Made by a program: the position numbers and the translations under genes
In this document: piece after piece, positions 1 to 10,600 of the stretch
How positions within the stretch are numbered: position 1 is the first letter of the stretch
Layout of the letters: every line of letters starts with the position of its first letter
Assembly (NCBI RefSeq): GCF_900088415.1
Contig: NZ_FLLQ01000004.1
Span: 372,001-436,000 of the forward strand
Origin: Vibrio mediterranei
GTDB taxonomy: Bacteria; Pseudomonadota; Gammaproteobacteria; Enterobacterales; Vibrionaceae
Direction of reading: 5' to 3'
DNA length: 64,000 nt
The notes under the pieces: generated by a model
What the model was told of the DNA's origin: nothing
Databases searched by the model: none
The model's input: the letters and a program-made list of their open reading frames with translations, nothing else

Positions 1-35
1 CAGTTACAGCGAGCCAGTATGGGAATGGAGTCTTT

Positions 36-938
36 GTGAACTTACGTCAACTAGAAGTGTTTTATGCGATTATGCAAACGGGAACCGTCTCTGGCGCGGC
101 GAAAAACCTCCATGTATCGCAACCTAATGTGACCCGTGTACTCGCTCATACGGAGCTACAGCTTGGCTTTTCTCTGTTCGAGCGCGTCAAAGGTCGTCTG
201 GTTCCCACTCAAGAAGCCAGAACCCTGTTACCAGAAGTAGAGAAAATCTATCTACAACTCGGCCAATTTAAAACCCTCACCAACAAGGTTAAAAAAGGGC
301 ATCAACATATTCGAATAGGTGCGCCACCAGTATTAGCTACAAAATTCCTGACACCGGTGATTGCACAATTTCATCAAGCACATCAATGCTCAATAGAACT
401 GGTCACCGGTAATCGCAGTGAACTGTGCGACGCATTACTTGACAATGCGCTCGATATTGCCGTCGCGTTTGGTGAAGACACTCCTGCCGGTATTTCTCAC
501 CAACTTCTAGCCAAGAAATCAATGCAAGTTCTAGTACCAACATCTGGTTTCACTCGATTGAGCGATGGCGAAAATAAACACCCTGTAGTGACGTTAGAAG
601 CTCTGTTGGACGATGAACTGAACATCATCGCCCTGGACAGGCGCGATCCTTTAGGGCGGAAACTCACGCTCGCCCTTGAGCAAATACAGCCTGATTTTGT
701 TCCGTCCCTTACAGTTAGGAATTACAGTTCAGGTGCAGAACTGGCCGCTCTTGGCGCTGGTATTGCGATTGTTGACCCTTGGACTGCCAGCCAATATGCG
801 GCAAGTGAGAACTTACATAGCCTCCAGCTATCCGACGTTATTGACTGTTCCGTCTCACTACTTACCAGCGACTTACATCCTTTTTCGATTGCGACGAAAT
901 CTTTTCTTTCAATATTGAAGAATCACGCAAGTGCTTAG
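36..938 (+). CDS. dgcR: LysR-family regulator, probable DgcR
   Basis: LysR-type transcriptional regulator of 300 residues, the usual family length. The N-terminal winged helix-turn-helix covers about residues 1-60 (MNLRQLEVF start, then AAKNLHVSQPNVTR), followed by a periplasmic-binding-like effector domain from about 90 to 295. The start is a GTG with a GGAG ribosome-binding site 5 bases upstream. It lies upstream of and in the same direction as dgcN and dgcA. A LysR gene called DgcR accompanies dgcN-dgcA in marine Proteobacteria, so control of those genes by D-glutamate is the likely role. The family is certain; the DgcR assignment is inferred from context. Confidence 0.75.
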   Translation: MNLRQLEVFYAIMQTGTVSGAAKNLHVSQPNVTRVLAHTELQLGFSLFERVKGRLVPTQEARTLLPEVEKIYLQLGQFKTLTNKVKKGHQHIRIGAPPVLATKFLTPVIAQFHQAHQCSIELVTGNRSELCDALLDNALDIAVAFGEDTPAGISHQLLAKKSMQVLVPTSGFTRLSDGENKHPVVTLEALLDDELNIIALDRRDPLGRKLTLALEQIQPDFVPSLTVRNYSSGAELAALGAGIAIVDPWTASQYAASENLHSLQLSDVIDCSVSLLTSDLHPFSIATKSFLSILKNHASA

Positions 939-954
939 TTACAACATATAGCCA

Positions 955-975
955 CCTATAACCTAATGTTATAGG
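955..975 (+). terminator. hairpin after the LysR gene
   Basis: Perfect 8-bp inverted repeat (CCTATAAC / GTTATAGG) with a 5-base loop, 17 bases after the LysR stop codon. It has no T-run, so it is a weak terminator candidate or an RNA 3'-end stabiliser. Confidence 0.35.
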
Positions 976-1042
976 CGACTAACAACAGGGTATTCGCTAT
1001 TAGAGTTCTCCCTCCCTATCTTAGATAGCATTAGCCTCGCTG

Positions 1043-1058
1043 CTAGGAATTTACCTAG
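1043..1058. promoter_or_regulatory. palindrome upstream of dgcN, possible LysR operator
   Basis: The 16-base dyad CTAGGAATTTACCTAG sits 51 bases before the dgcN start codon. Its size and position suit a LysR-type operator, and the neighbouring LysR protein is the obvious candidate ligand. This is inferred from symmetry and place only. Confidence 0.35.
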
Positions 1059-1108
1059 TTGTAAACGGGCTACTTGTGAATCTCGCTACTTGTTAATAAA
1101 GGGACACT

Positions 1109-2113
1109 ATGAACATTTCTCAGCCTTACTTGCTTTTCCTCGGTGACGTCACTGATCCTCTTTCAGCAAAAACCGCGCGCGGTATTGTCAAATGGCGCCC
1201 AGATGCCTGTTTAGGACAACTCAGGTTAACCGAGGATACCGTCTCTCTAGGGCTTAATGAATTAACACTTGAGCAGGCTAAAAAACAAGGCGTAAAAACG
1301 CTGGTCATAGGCACCGCCAATGCGGGCGGCTTTATTCCTAGAAACTGGGTAGAGACACTCATTGCAGCAGCAAATCTAGGGTTAGATATCGCATCGGGAA
1401 TGCATCAAAGACTGACAGATATCCCAGAGTTAGCCCAAATGGCAGATCAAGGCTTAATCCAGTTGTTTGATGTTAGACACTATGACGAACGCCTTGCAGT
1501 AGGTAACGGTAAAAAGCGCTCGGGGAAACGACTACTCACTGTTGGAACAGATTGCTCAGTAGGGAAAATGTTCAGTGCCCTCGCCATCGAACAAGCCCTC
1601 AAGCAGCTCAATGTTGACGCTAGATTCAAAGCAACGGGGCAAACCGGCATATTAATCGACGGTCAAGGCATTTCAGTGGATGCGGTCGTAGCAGACTTCA
1701 TTTCTGGTGCCGTAGAAGCTTTAAGTCCTGAGTTTAACGATCATGATTGGGATATCATTGAAGGACAAGGCTCTCTTTTCAACCCATCCTTTGCTGGCGT
1801 AAGCTTGGGACTATTGCACGGAGCTCAGCCAGATGCGCTTGTTCTTTGTCACGAAGTTGGACGTCAGCATATTCGCCACCTCCCCCACGCGCAATTGCCC
1901 ACAATTGAGCAAACAATTAACGCTAACCTTTTGGCAGCACGTGTGACTAACCCCAAAGTCCAATTTGCAGGTATCTGTTTAAATACTTCCATATTGGATG
2001 AGTCTGACGCCAAAGAACTCTGTCAACAATGGAGTGAACAGTTTGACCTTCCCGTAACGGACCCTGTTCGTTACGGGGTAGACTCAATCGCTAACAAGCT
2101 AAAAACGTTGTGA
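1109..2113 (+). CDS. dgcN: DUF1611 protein, D-glutamate N-acetyltransferase DgcN
   Basis: DUF1611-family protein of 334 residues. It has an N-terminal Rossmann-like part (about 1-130) and a P-loop-like segment, GTDCSVGK at residues 146-153, opening the C-terminal NTPase-like domain. In marine bacteria DgcN N-acetylates D-glutamate and DgcA then epimerises the product to N-acetyl-L-glutamate. The partner gene dgcA starts 7 bases after this stop codon, so the two form an operon. The start ATG is preceded by AAAGGGAC. Family membership is clear; the D-glutamate role is taken from the characterised homologues and the gene pairing. Confidence 0.8.
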   Translation: MNISQPYLLFLGDVTDPLSAKTARGIVKWRPDACLGQLRLTEDTVSLGLNELTLEQAKKQGVKTLVIGTANAGGFIPRNWVETLIAAANLGLDIASGMHQRLTDIPELAQMADQGLIQLFDVRHYDERLAVGNGKKRSGKRLLTVGTDCSVGKMFSALAIEQALKQLNVDARFKATGQTGILIDGQGISVDAVVADFISGAVEALSPEFNDHDWDIIEGQGSLFNPSFAGVSLGLLHGAQPDALVLCHEVGRQHIRHLPHAQLPTIEQTINANLLAARVTNPKVQFAGICLNTSILDESDAKELCQQWSEQFDLPVTDPVRYGVDSIANKLKTL

Positions 2114-2120
2114 GAATCTT

Positions 2121-3086
2121 ATGAAGATTGAAGCGCACCATCACTCAATTAAACTCGCGAAGCCCTTCACTATATCCAGAGGCACACGTGCTCACTGTGA
2201 AGTAGTTCGTGTGTCCATCGAATACCAAGGACAACTTGGACAAGGGGAGTGTACGCCTTATCCGAGATATGGTGAGTCGGTTGAATCAGTCATGGCACAA
2301 ATCAATGAGTTTAGTGCCGACCTAGTGACCCAAGACCCCTTTGAAGCGCGACTCGCCTTGCAAAACTATCCGGCTGGCGCTGCTCGAAATGCTATTGATT
2401 GCGCGTTATGGTCGCTTGAAAGTCAGCTCTCTGATAGCCAGTTCCCATCACCCTATTTTGCGATTGCACCCAGTATCGAAACTGCGATGACGGTGTCTGT
2501 TGCTGACCTCAACACCATGACAAGCCAAGCAGAGCAGTATATTGATGAAGGTGCAACGCTGTTGAAGGTCAAACTCGATAACGAGGATGTCGTTGAGAAA
2601 ATAGCCGCTATTCGAGCATTATCGTCTGAAGTGAAGATCGTCATTGACGCTAATGAAGCATGGGCGTCACTTGATCTTGAGTCCTTGTTCGATCAATTAG
2701 CACCGCTAGACATCACCATGATTGAGCAGCCCGTTCCCAGTGGCCAAGATGACTTGCTCAAGGGTATTCCCCACCCTATCCCACTGTGCGCTGATGAGAG
2801 TTGCCATACCAGAGCCGAGCTAGATGAACTCGTCGATTGTTATGAGATGATCAACATTAAGCTTGATAAAACTGGCGGGCTAACAGAAGCCTTAGCGCTA
2901 GAAGGAAGAGCTCGTGAACTCGGACTGATGATCATGAGCGGCTGTATGCTGGGAACGTCAATGGCAATGAAAGCAGCATTGCCTATAGCAACTAAAGCAG
3001 AAGTGGTGGATCTCGATGGTCCAGTGCTACTCGGCAGCGATGTTGAGAATGGGCTTAGCTATAAAAACGGACGATTACTGCTCTAG
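2121..3086 (+). CDS. dgcA: Enolase-superfamily epimerase DgcA
   Basis: Enolase-superfamily protein of 321 residues, of the dipeptide-epimerase/muconate-lactonizing subgroup. Visible active-site set: KVK at 149-151 (general base on one face), metal ligands D176 (DANEAW), E202 (EQP) and D225 (ADES), and the opposing lysine K247 (IKLDK). Two lysines on opposite faces fit a 1,1-proton-transfer epimerase. Next to dgcN the expected substrate is N-acetyl-D-glutamate rather than an L-Ala-D/L-Glu dipeptide. It is the last gene of the operon, with a terminator just downstream. An L-Ala-D/L-Glu epimerase activity cannot be excluded from sequence. Confidence 0.8.
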   Translation: MKIEAHHHSIKLAKPFTISRGTRAHCEVVRVSIEYQGQLGQGECTPYPRYGESVESVMAQINEFSADLVTQDPFEARLALQNYPAGAARNAIDCALWSLESQLSDSQFPSPYFAIAPSIETAMTVSVADLNTMTSQAEQYIDEGATLLKVKLDNEDVVEKIAAIRALSSEVKIVIDANEAWASLDLESLFDQLAPLDITMIEQPVPSGQDDLLKGIPHPIPLCADESCHTRAELDELVDCYEMINIKLDKTGGLTEALALEGRARELGLMIMSGCMLGTSMAMKAALPIATKAEVVDLDGPVLLGSDVENGLSYKNGRLLL

Positions 3087-3102
3087 CAGCTAACGAATAA
3101 TC

Positions 3103-3141
3103 AAAAAGCGCGTGACCCTTTCTCAGGTATCACGCGCTTTT
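3103..3141. terminator. bidirectional terminator between dgcA and the MATE gene
   Basis: Inverted repeat AAAAAGCGCGTGA ... TCACGCGCTTTT between two convergent genes, with A and T tracts on both sides, so it can work on either strand. Confidence 0.85.
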
Positions 3142-3145
3142 ACTA

Positions 3146-4549
3146 TTAGCGAGTAGTCATTCCATCAGAAGCTCTATCAGAAGTAATAGGCGGACGCTTT
3201 TTAATTACGTGACGTAAACGCAGCAACATCAATATCGCAGCCACAGTCAGTCCCGTAAGAATGCCGATCCAAAAACCTTTTTCACCCATAGCTGGCACAA
3301 TATGATCTGTCAGCCCTAGCACTATGCCAAGCGGCAATGCCAATCCCCAATAAGAAGCAATCGCCAACAACATCGGCACTTTCGTGTCTTTATACCCACG
3401 GAGCGCACCGTTCGAAGAGGTTTGCAGCGCATCACTAAACTGGTACATCGCTGTAAACACAAGTAGCGTTGCTGCTGTCGCACTCACTGCTGGGTCTGTA
3501 GTGTAAAGTCGAATAATCCAATCCGGGAACAACAAGAAAATTGTCACCGATATTAACGACATCAATCCTGCAACCAAGATTCCGATTTTACTGCGTTCAA
3601 TCGCGCCTATCTCGTCTTTAGCACCTAATGCGTGGCCCACACGAATAGTGATACCAAACGAAATGCTCATTGGAATCACGTAAGTCATGCTGGAGATATT
3701 CAAAGCGATCTGCGCAGCCGCAACATTTTCCGCTCCAATACGACCAATCAACAACGCGATGACAGCAAAAATACTGCCGCAAACCGCAATGTTCATACCG
3801 ATCGGTAGACCTAACCTAAGCAAATGAATCATCTCTTTTGCTCTTGGTTTAATATCAGTAAACCGAATGATCGTTTTGTAGTGATGATGACCTTTAATGT
3901 AGGAATACAATAGTCCTGACATTAACCAATACACCAAACTGGTTGCCCAACCACAGCCTACCGCACCGAGTTCAGGAAACCCAAACTTGCCGTAAATTAA
4001 GATGTAGTTAACCGGAATGTTCACCAACAAGCCAATAACTGAAATGATCATCGGCGCTTTAGTATTGTTCATCCCTTCGCAGAAACCATTTAAGGTATAG
4101 AACAAAGCAATACCCGGCACACCAAACGCCAAGGCAAACGCATAATCACTAGCAATAGGGATAATTTCTGATGCAACCCCTATCCACTCTAAGATAGGTT
4201 TCGCGCTGACCAAGTAAGCCACCAGCAGCGCGCTAGAAATCAATGCGAGCCAAACCATTTGAAAGAACTCGACAGAGATGCTCTCAAAGTCACGCGCACC
4301 ACGGTGATAAGCCACTACAGGAGTAAGCGCCATAATCACGCCGCGAAGCAGCAATAAAACTGGAATCCACAGACTAGCACCCAAGGCGATCGCCGCGAGA
4401 TCGGCAGCGCTCACTTGACCAGCCATTGTGGTATCCACAAAACCCATCGCTTGAGTGGCAAGCTGAGTCAGAATAATAGGTATCGACAGATGCATTAATG
4501 CACCCGATTCACGAGTAAAACGAGAAAAAGGACGAGTAGTCGTTTGCAT
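3146..4549 (-). CDS. MATE-family efflux transporter
   Basis: Multidrug and toxic-compound extrusion transporter, 467 residues from the ATG at 4549 (protein starts MQTTTRPFS). The reading frame stays open further upstream, but the extra 38 residues look like non-coding translation and family members begin near this Met. About 12 hydrophobic helices are visible in two matching halves, including the family-typical start LSIPIILTQLATQAMGFVDTTMAG. It exports drugs or metabolites from the cytoplasm, probably driven by Na+ or H+. It belongs to the NorM-like group; the substrate cannot be told. Confidence 0.88.
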   Translation of the reverse strand: MQTTTRPFSRFTRESGALMHLSIPIILTQLATQAMGFVDTTMAGQVSAADLAAIALGASLWIPVLLLLRGVIMALTPVVAYHRGARDFESISVEFFQMVWLALISSALLVAYLVSAKPILEWIGVASEIIPIASDYAFALAFGVPGIALFYTLNGFCEGMNNTKAPMIISVIGLLVNIPVNYILIYGKFGFPELGAVGCGWATSLVYWLMSGLLYSYIKGHHHYKTIIRFTDIKPRAKEMIHLLRLGLPIGMNIAVCGSIFAVIALLIGRIGAENVAAAQIALNISSMTYVIPMSISFGITIRVGHALGAKDEIGAIERSKIGILVAGLMSLISVTIFLLFPDWIIRLYTTDPAVSATAATLLVFTAMYQFSDALQTSSNGALRGYKDTKVPMLLAIASYWGLALPLGIVLGLTDHIVPAMGEKGFWIGILTGLTVAAILMLLRLRHVIKKRPPITSDRASDGMTTR

Positions 4550-4816
4550 GAAAGTTCTAAAACACCAATATAAATGCACCAGTGATGGCGGGATGGCGAA
4601 TGTGCATTTTAGGGTGTGCCCGTTAGGCGGCGACAATATAAACACCTTACCTACAAATTTCAATAGCGCAAATCGACGAGAATTGTATTGAAGTTCGTCA
4701 CAAAAGCACGCAGAATAGCGCGCCTTACCCTATCCTTGGGTTTACGGCCTTTTATAACGATAGATTTGCTCTATCCCATGACTGCCACTTTTCTCACTCC
4801 ACCGACGAGTACCACT

Positions 4817-6250
4817 ATGAGTTTTGAATCTTTAGGTCTTTCGACTCCTATTCTTCGTGCTATCCAAGATCTAGGTTACGAAAAGGCATCACCAATTCAA
4901 GAGCAAGCCATTCCTGCAATTATCGAAGGCAAGGATGTCATGGCTGCAGCACAAACCGGCACAGGTAAAACCGCTGGCTTTGCGCTACCGTTACTTGAAA
5001 GATTAAACTCAGGTCAGCGAGTGAAAGGCAATCATATTCGCGCGCTTATCCTTACCCCAACGCGTGAGCTTGCTGCACAAGTTCATGAGAGCGTGTTCAA
5101 ATACAGCACTAACCTTCCATTAACCTCACAGTGCGTGTTCGGTGGCGTGAAGATCAACCCACAAATGCTTAAGCTGCGTAAGGGCTGTGACGTGATGGTT
5201 GCTACACCAGGTCGTCTACTTGATCTTTACCAACAAAACGCCATTAAGTTCTCTCAACTTGAAGTGCTCGTACTTGATGAAGCCGACCGTATGTTAGATA
5301 TGGGATTCTTCCGCGATATTAAGAAGATCCTCGATCTACTACCTAAAAATCGCCAAAACCTACTATTCTCAGCCACTTTCTCCAACGAGATTCGTGATTT
5401 GGCTAAAGGGTTGGTGAATAACCCTGTTGAAGTGTCAGTCACACCGCCAAACTCAACCACAAAACTCGTAGAGCAGAGCTTATATGTGGCAGATAAGAAG
5501 CAAAAACCAGCTATGCTGGCCAAGCTAATAGACGATGGTAGCTGGAAACAAGTCTTAGTCTTTTGTAAGACTAAACACGGCGCAAACCGTCTCGCCCGCT
5601 TCCTTGAAGGTAAGAAAATCACAGCGCTTGCGATTCATGGTAACAAGAGCCAAGGCGCGCGAACGAAAGCACTTGAGCACTTTAAAACTGGGCAAATTCG
5701 CGTACTAGTGGCAACTGACATCGCGGCTCGTGGACTCGATATTCCACAGCTACCTCAAGTGGTGAACTTCGATCTTCCTCATGTCTCTGAAGACTACGTC
5801 CACCGAATTGGTCGTACAGGCCGCGCTGGTGAAACTGGTAAAGCGTACTCTTTAGTATGTGCTGATGAAGCAAAAGAGCTGTTCGGTATTGAAAGGCTGA
5901 TCGGTAAACTCATCGACCGTTTCGAATTAGAGGGATTCAAACCAGTAAACGCTGTTCCTGAGTCAAAACTGGACACGCGCCCAATTAAACCGAAGAAGCC
6001 GAAGAAACCAAAAAAGCCTAAGCAAGAAGGCCAAGAGAAATCGACTGCATCCGGACATGGTCGTGCAGATAAGCCTCGTTCTGAAAAGCCTCGTAAACCA
6101 AGAAAGTTCAATACTAAGCGTAATAGCGACGGTGAGTCAGGTAACGCTAATCATCGTAACAATACGAATAATGCAAACAACGGTGCGAACAAGAAGCGTA
6201 AGCCTAGACCAAGCAAACCTCATGCTAGTAAACCAAAGCAAAACGCTTAA
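4817..6250 (+). CDS. rhlE: DEAD-box ATP-dependent RNA helicase RhlE
   Basis: RNA helicase of 477 residues from the ATG at 4817 (MSFESLGLS). The frame is open upstream, but RhlE proteins start here. Motifs in order: Q motif with SPIQEQAIP, Walker [25 protein letters not shown], and [10 protein letters not shown]. The C-terminus after about residue 390 is a lysine/proline/asparagine-rich tail with PKKPKKP repeats, typical of RhlE and probably RNA-binding. It remodels RNA and ribosome-assembly intermediates and is often important at low temperature. A second RhlE-like gene lies at 20504. Confidence 0.92.
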   Translation: MSFESLGLSTPILRAIQDLGYEKASPIQEQAIPAIIEGKDVMAAAQTGTGKTAGFALPLLERLNSGQRVKGNHIRALILTPTRELAAQVHESVFKYSTNLPLTSQCVFGGVKINPQMLKLRKGCDVMVATPGRLLDLYQQNAIKFSQLEVLVLDEADRMLDMGFFRDIKKILDLLPKNRQNLLFSATFSNEIRDLAKGLVNNPVEVSVTPPNSTTKLVEQSLYVADKKQKPAMLAKLIDDGSWKQVLVFCKTKHGANRLARFLEGKKITALAIHGNKSQGARTKALEHFKTGQIRVLVATDIAARGLDIPQLPQVVNFDLPHVSEDYVHRIGRTGRAGETGKAYSLVCADEAKELFGIERLIGKLIDRFELEGFKPVNAVPESKLDTRPIKPKKPKKPKKPKQEGQEKSTASGHGRADKPRSEKPRKPRKFNTKRNSDGESGNANHRNNTNNANNGANKKRKPRPSKPHASKPKQNA

Positions 6251-6260
6251 CTAGACAGCA

Positions 6261-6289
6261 AAAAGCCCACTATTCATAGTGGGCTTTTT
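6261..6289. terminator. bidirectional terminator, rhlE / L,D-transpeptidase gene
   Basis: Hairpin AAAAGCCCACTA-ttca-TAGTGGGCTTTT between convergent genes, with T tracts on both strands. Confidence 0.9.
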
Positions 6290-6314
6290 AATTTAAAAAT
6301 CAGATAATTATTCA

Positions 6315-6950
6315 TTAAGAGCTAGCGTAAATAACACTGCCGCCTTTAATCGTATCAATAATTTCTTTAGACAGCTTTTCCGGCAAGGCTGGGCAACCCC
6401 AACTACGACCAAGATAGCCGTTTTTCTTCATGAAAGATTCGTTAGCGTAATCTGCTCCATGAACAACAATATATCGGTCACGAGCATTATCATTAACGCC
6501 TTTTGTTAGTCCATCCAATCTTAGTGAATAACCATTAGAGCCGTAATAAGTCGTGTCCGTTAAAAATGTCCCCAGTGATGTCTTGCGAGAATTTATAATA
6601 TTTGAAAACTTAGTCGCCGTCTTTTTACCACTATTAACACCATGAGCTACATACGTATTAAAAACCAAAGACTTTTTCGCCATATCTATGACATAAAAGC
6701 GTTTTTCTGTAGAGGGCTTCGAATAATCAATAATAGTTAATAGTGATTTACTGCGATTGGTAGTACTTTCATATGCATTATAGGCATCTTTAAACAACTG
6801 AAAGTCGACGATCCCGTACAGCTTAGCGCTGTTGTATATGCCTTTAGCCGATGTTGGACTAATCTCCGCTTCACTGCGAGCGCTGTGGGAAAACAGGAAA
6901 GCAACAGAAAGCGCTAACACCCACAACGGTGAAAAAATCTTTTTTACCAT
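6315..6950 (-). CDS. Secreted murein L,D-transpeptidase-type protein (YkuD_2)
   Basis: 211 residues with a Sec signal peptide (hydrophobic stretch about 5-20, cleavage near HSARS-EA). The C-terminal half carries the family signature: H164 in IVVHGADY, and SWGCPAL with the presumed catalytic Cys186. It matches the murein L,D-transpeptidase catalytic-domain family (YkuD_2), periplasmic enzymes thought to cross-link or attach to peptidoglycan. It appears to be a single-gene unit, and the A+T-rich DNA upstream probably holds its promoter. Activity is inferred from the motif. Confidence 0.82.
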   Translation of the reverse strand: MVKKIFSPLWVLALSVAFLFSHSARSEAEISPTSAKGIYNSAKLYGIVDFQLFKDAYNAYESTTNRSKSLLTIIDYSKPSTEKRFYVIDMAKKSLVFNTYVAHGVNSGKKTATKFSNIINSRKTSLGTFLTDTTYYGSNGYSLRLDGLTKGVNDNARDRYIVVHGADYANESFMKKNGYLGRSWGCPALPEKLSKEIIDTIKGGSVIYASS

Positions 6951-7658
6951 TATTACAACAAGTTATTCTAATCAGGTTGATAAATAAAAGACATCTCTGT
7001 CTTAATTAGTGAACAATATTATCCTAACCTAACTATTAATAAAATCCAGTTTACTAATTTTTACATGATTATTTGAACATGATCGGAAATTATTCACATT
7101 CATTTAAAATATAATTATAGATATCAGACAGTTAATATTTATGCCTTTAAATTTATTAATTGGCACTACTATAGATAATAATAAGACTACTCCTATATTA
7201 CACTGTAGGCATATTAAAATAGACCATTGAATATTTATTTAAGTAGCATTTTTTAAAATCAAAGATACTAACTTGAACTGAACTAATTAAACCACATCTT
7301 TTTCAATAGGTTATAGCTAAACTAACCACATGTAATTCTGAAATTTTCTTTTTCTGAACATCACCTGATAAGGCTCACCGACCTCTCTTCTATCCCACCC
7401 CCTATAACCACATAAATTGTGTTGATTTTGTGAACATACGAGCAAAGTTGTCTTTGCAACTGGTGTAGTATTTAACGCATAAGCATCAGATGGTCATCTC
7501 GAGAGCGATCACTAGGTTTATGTGGTTCATCACCAAATGCTCTGAATGATAAGGTGCAAGCTGGCAATTAGCCATGAAGTATTTGGTGAGGAGTAAAGAA
7601 TCGACGCATTAAGGAAGTCGAACTAATAATAAAACCATATACCAAGGAGCAACCTCTT
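6951..7658. other. 708-base intergenic region between divergent genes
   Basis: No credible gene was found. The left 450 bases are very A+T-rich. The right part, from about 7430, is of normal composition and leads into the oxidoreductase gene; it contains a foldable leader described separately. Promoters for both divergent genes must lie here, but I could not choose a convincing -35/-10 pair or an FNR or ArcA site. Confidence 0.7.
7530..7589 (+). promoter_or_regulatory. foldable 5' leader of the oxidoreductase operon
   Basis: TCACCAAATGC (7530-7540) can pair over 11 bp, with one G-U, with GTATTTGGTGA (7579-7589). The 38-base interior holds a second small stem, TGGC-aatta-GCCA (7562-7574). The element ends 69 bases before the start codon and would lie in the untranslated leader if transcription starts upstream of it. 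I could not match it to a known riboswitch class. It may be a structured leader, a binding site for a dimeric regulator, or chance. Confidence 0.4.
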
Positions 7659-10600
7659 ATGTCTACGATGACCCAAGGGAGCAATGCGCACCACAACACC
7701 CCATCCTATCCCGGCCTGACTACTGTAATCCACGGCAATGGCGCTGTCGCACATGTTATGGATTACGTTTGCGGTGGAGTGATAGGATACCCAATTACCC
7801 CTTCTACTGAGATTTCCGAACTGTATGAAGCCTTTAGAGCTCAAGGCGGCTGCAATGTTTGGGGGCAACACCCATTCTTCTTCGAACCTGAAGGTGAGCA
7901 TTCTGCGCAAAGTGGCGCATTAGGCGCCGCGCTGACAGGGGGCAAGTACATTTCCAACGCTTCATCAAGCCAAGGGATTTTATACGGGCTTGAATCGCAC
8001 TATGTGACCGTCGGTAAGAAGGCTGCAGGTTTTGTGCTTCATGTCGCGGCGCGTTCAGTTTCTCGTCATTCACTGAATGTAATGGCGGGACATGATGACG
8101 TCTACGCTCTGTTATCTGCTGGATACACCACTTTATTTGCAAGTAATGCCCAAGAAGCGGCCGACCTTGCTGCCATTTCGTATCGCGTCAGTGCCTTGTC
8201 ACTAATTCCTGTCGCCAATACCATGGATGGCTTCGCAACGAGCCATATTCAAAGTGAAGTTCAACTACCTGAGCCAGAATTACTTAAACAATATCTCGGT
8301 GACCCAACCGATCGAATTCTCGCACCAACAGAAGCTCAGAGAATGCTATATGGTGCCAAAGGCCGCGTCTGGCAACTCAATCAATTTATCGACAAATACC
8401 AAGACCAATTTTGGCCTGAAAGATTAGCCGACTTAAGAGGCTATATCACAGCTAATGAAGCAGCGATAGAAAAAGACGCTCAGGGCGAATGGATTGAATC
8501 CACCAACGCTTACCTACCCGAAGCACTATTGAAAAAATGGCAACGTGCTTGGCTTAATGCCTATGAAAAAGATACGCGTCAACGTGTACCAGCACTGATG
8601 GATCCGCATAACCCAGGATTAACGGGTGGTGTCCAAAATCAGCCAGACTACCAAGCGGGTATCGTCGACCATCGCAGCCACTTCCTAAGTGATGTTCCAC
8701 AGTTTATCGAGCAAGCCATGCGTGAATATGGCGAGCTAACGGGTCGCACCTATGAACCGGTCATGGATTATCTATGTGATGACGCAGAATACGTCATTGT
8801 CGGTTTAGGCTCGGTCACGGATGATGCTGAAGCCGTTGCTTTACACCTCAGAGAACAAGGTCAAAAAGTCGGCGTCATCTCCATCAAACAATTGCATCCA
8901 TTCCCTGAAGCGCAAATCGTCGAGAAACTTGCGGGAAAAACTGCGGTAACAGTGCTAGAGCGTTGCGACGAAACACGCTTAACTGCGCGCATCTCTAGAG
9001 CGCTATTTAAAGCGCAAGAAAATGCCCATTACCCTCGTCACAATGGCATCAAAGCACTGACGCACATACCAATGATCAATACTGGTATCTTCGGACTTGG
9101 TGGTCACGACCTGCAACCTAAGCACTTGATCGCTGCTTTTGATAACATGCGCTCAGAGAACATTAAGCCATTCTTCTACCTAGGCAGCCAGTTCTTCGAC
9201 AAACAGGCAACTGGCGAACTGAAACAGATTCAAGATCGATTACGCTCTGCTTATCCAGATACTGAGCTGATGGCTTTAGAAACAGGCGAAAACCCTAACC
9301 TGTTACCTGAATCGGCAATGCGTGTACGCTTCCACTCTGTCGGTGGATACGGCACCATCGCCACCGGTAAGCTACTGACGGACATTCTTTCTGGTGCATT
9401 AGGATTGCACTCGAAGTCCATGCCGAAATATGGTTCTGAGAAAAGTGGCGCACCAACCAACTTCTTTATTACTCTTTCTCCAGAACCTATCAAAATCACC
9501 AATGCCGAACTACAACAGGTCGAAGTCGTTCTTTCACCCGACCATAAAGTGTTTATGCACACCAATCCACTGGCGGGTCTTAGTAAAAACGGCACCTTCA
9601 TTTTGCAAACTCATCACGAACCAGAGCAAGTTTGGCAAGAGATCCCTGCGAGTGCTCGTCAGTTCATTCGTGACAACAACATCAACTTCTACATTGTTGA
9701 TGCGTTCAAGGTAGCGCGTGAGCAAGCGCCATCAGCTGATTTAGAAATCCGTATGATGGGTATCGCCTTTATCGGAGCCTTGTGTGGACATGCAAAACAA
9801 GTTACCCAAGGTGCTGATGAGTCAGCGATGTTAGAGCGTATTACCCAACAAATCGCCAAGAAATTTGGTTCAAAAGGCGAGAAAGTCGTTGCCAGTAACA
9901 TGGCAGTGATTCGTGAAGGCATGCACGCCACACAGCATGTCAATTACAGTGCATTTAACGACAATGTCGAAACCAGTGAAACGCTAGCGCAAACCGAAAC
10001 CCAAAAACCAGCGCAAGCCAGCTGCGGACTATTTGATCCTTCTTATTTCAATAATATCGCAGGCAAACGCTACGTTGATGGCTCCATTGGCGAAGCTCCT
10101 GTTATCCCGGGTTCTGGCATGTTCTTACCTCCTGCCAGTGCCATCACTAAAGATAAAGGACTCTTTAGACTTAACGTGCCTAAATTTGATGCAGACAAGT
10201 GTACTGGCTGTATGGAATGTACTATTGCTTGCCCAGATGGCGCTATTCCTAACGCAGTGCATGAGCTGCACGATATTGCCTATATAGCTATAGACAAACT
10301 GAATATTCCACCTGTACAACGCGACAGTTTGAAAGCGAAAATGCCGCCAATTCTGGACGCAGTGCGCCACCACTATCGCAGCTCGGCAAAAGGGGAATCA
10401 CAGCCACTGCATCAAGTCGTCTCAAAAGTTGTGGATTCCATGACCTTTGAAGAGCCTATCGCCTTGCAAATGGCAGCGCTATGCGTGGCATTAGAATCCT
10501 TACCAGTAAGCCGCACCAAGCCATTCTTTGATGCGATGGAAAAAGCGGTACCAGGAAGTGGCGGTTTGTTCTCTGTGGCTATCGACCCAAGCAAATGTAG

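Noticed and set aside
676..918. 80-codon frame inside the first LysR gene
   Set aside because: Lies wholly inside a well-supported gene in another frame with no independent start signal.
5794..6111. 105-codon open frame opposite the rhlE tail
   Set aside because: Shadow of the Lys/Pro-rich RhlE coding sequence; its Phe-Gly repeats mirror the Lys codons on the other strand.
7380..7460. FNR or CRP site before the oxidoreductase operon
   Set aside because: TGTGAACAT and TTGATTTTG fragments are present but neither dyad is complete enough to call.
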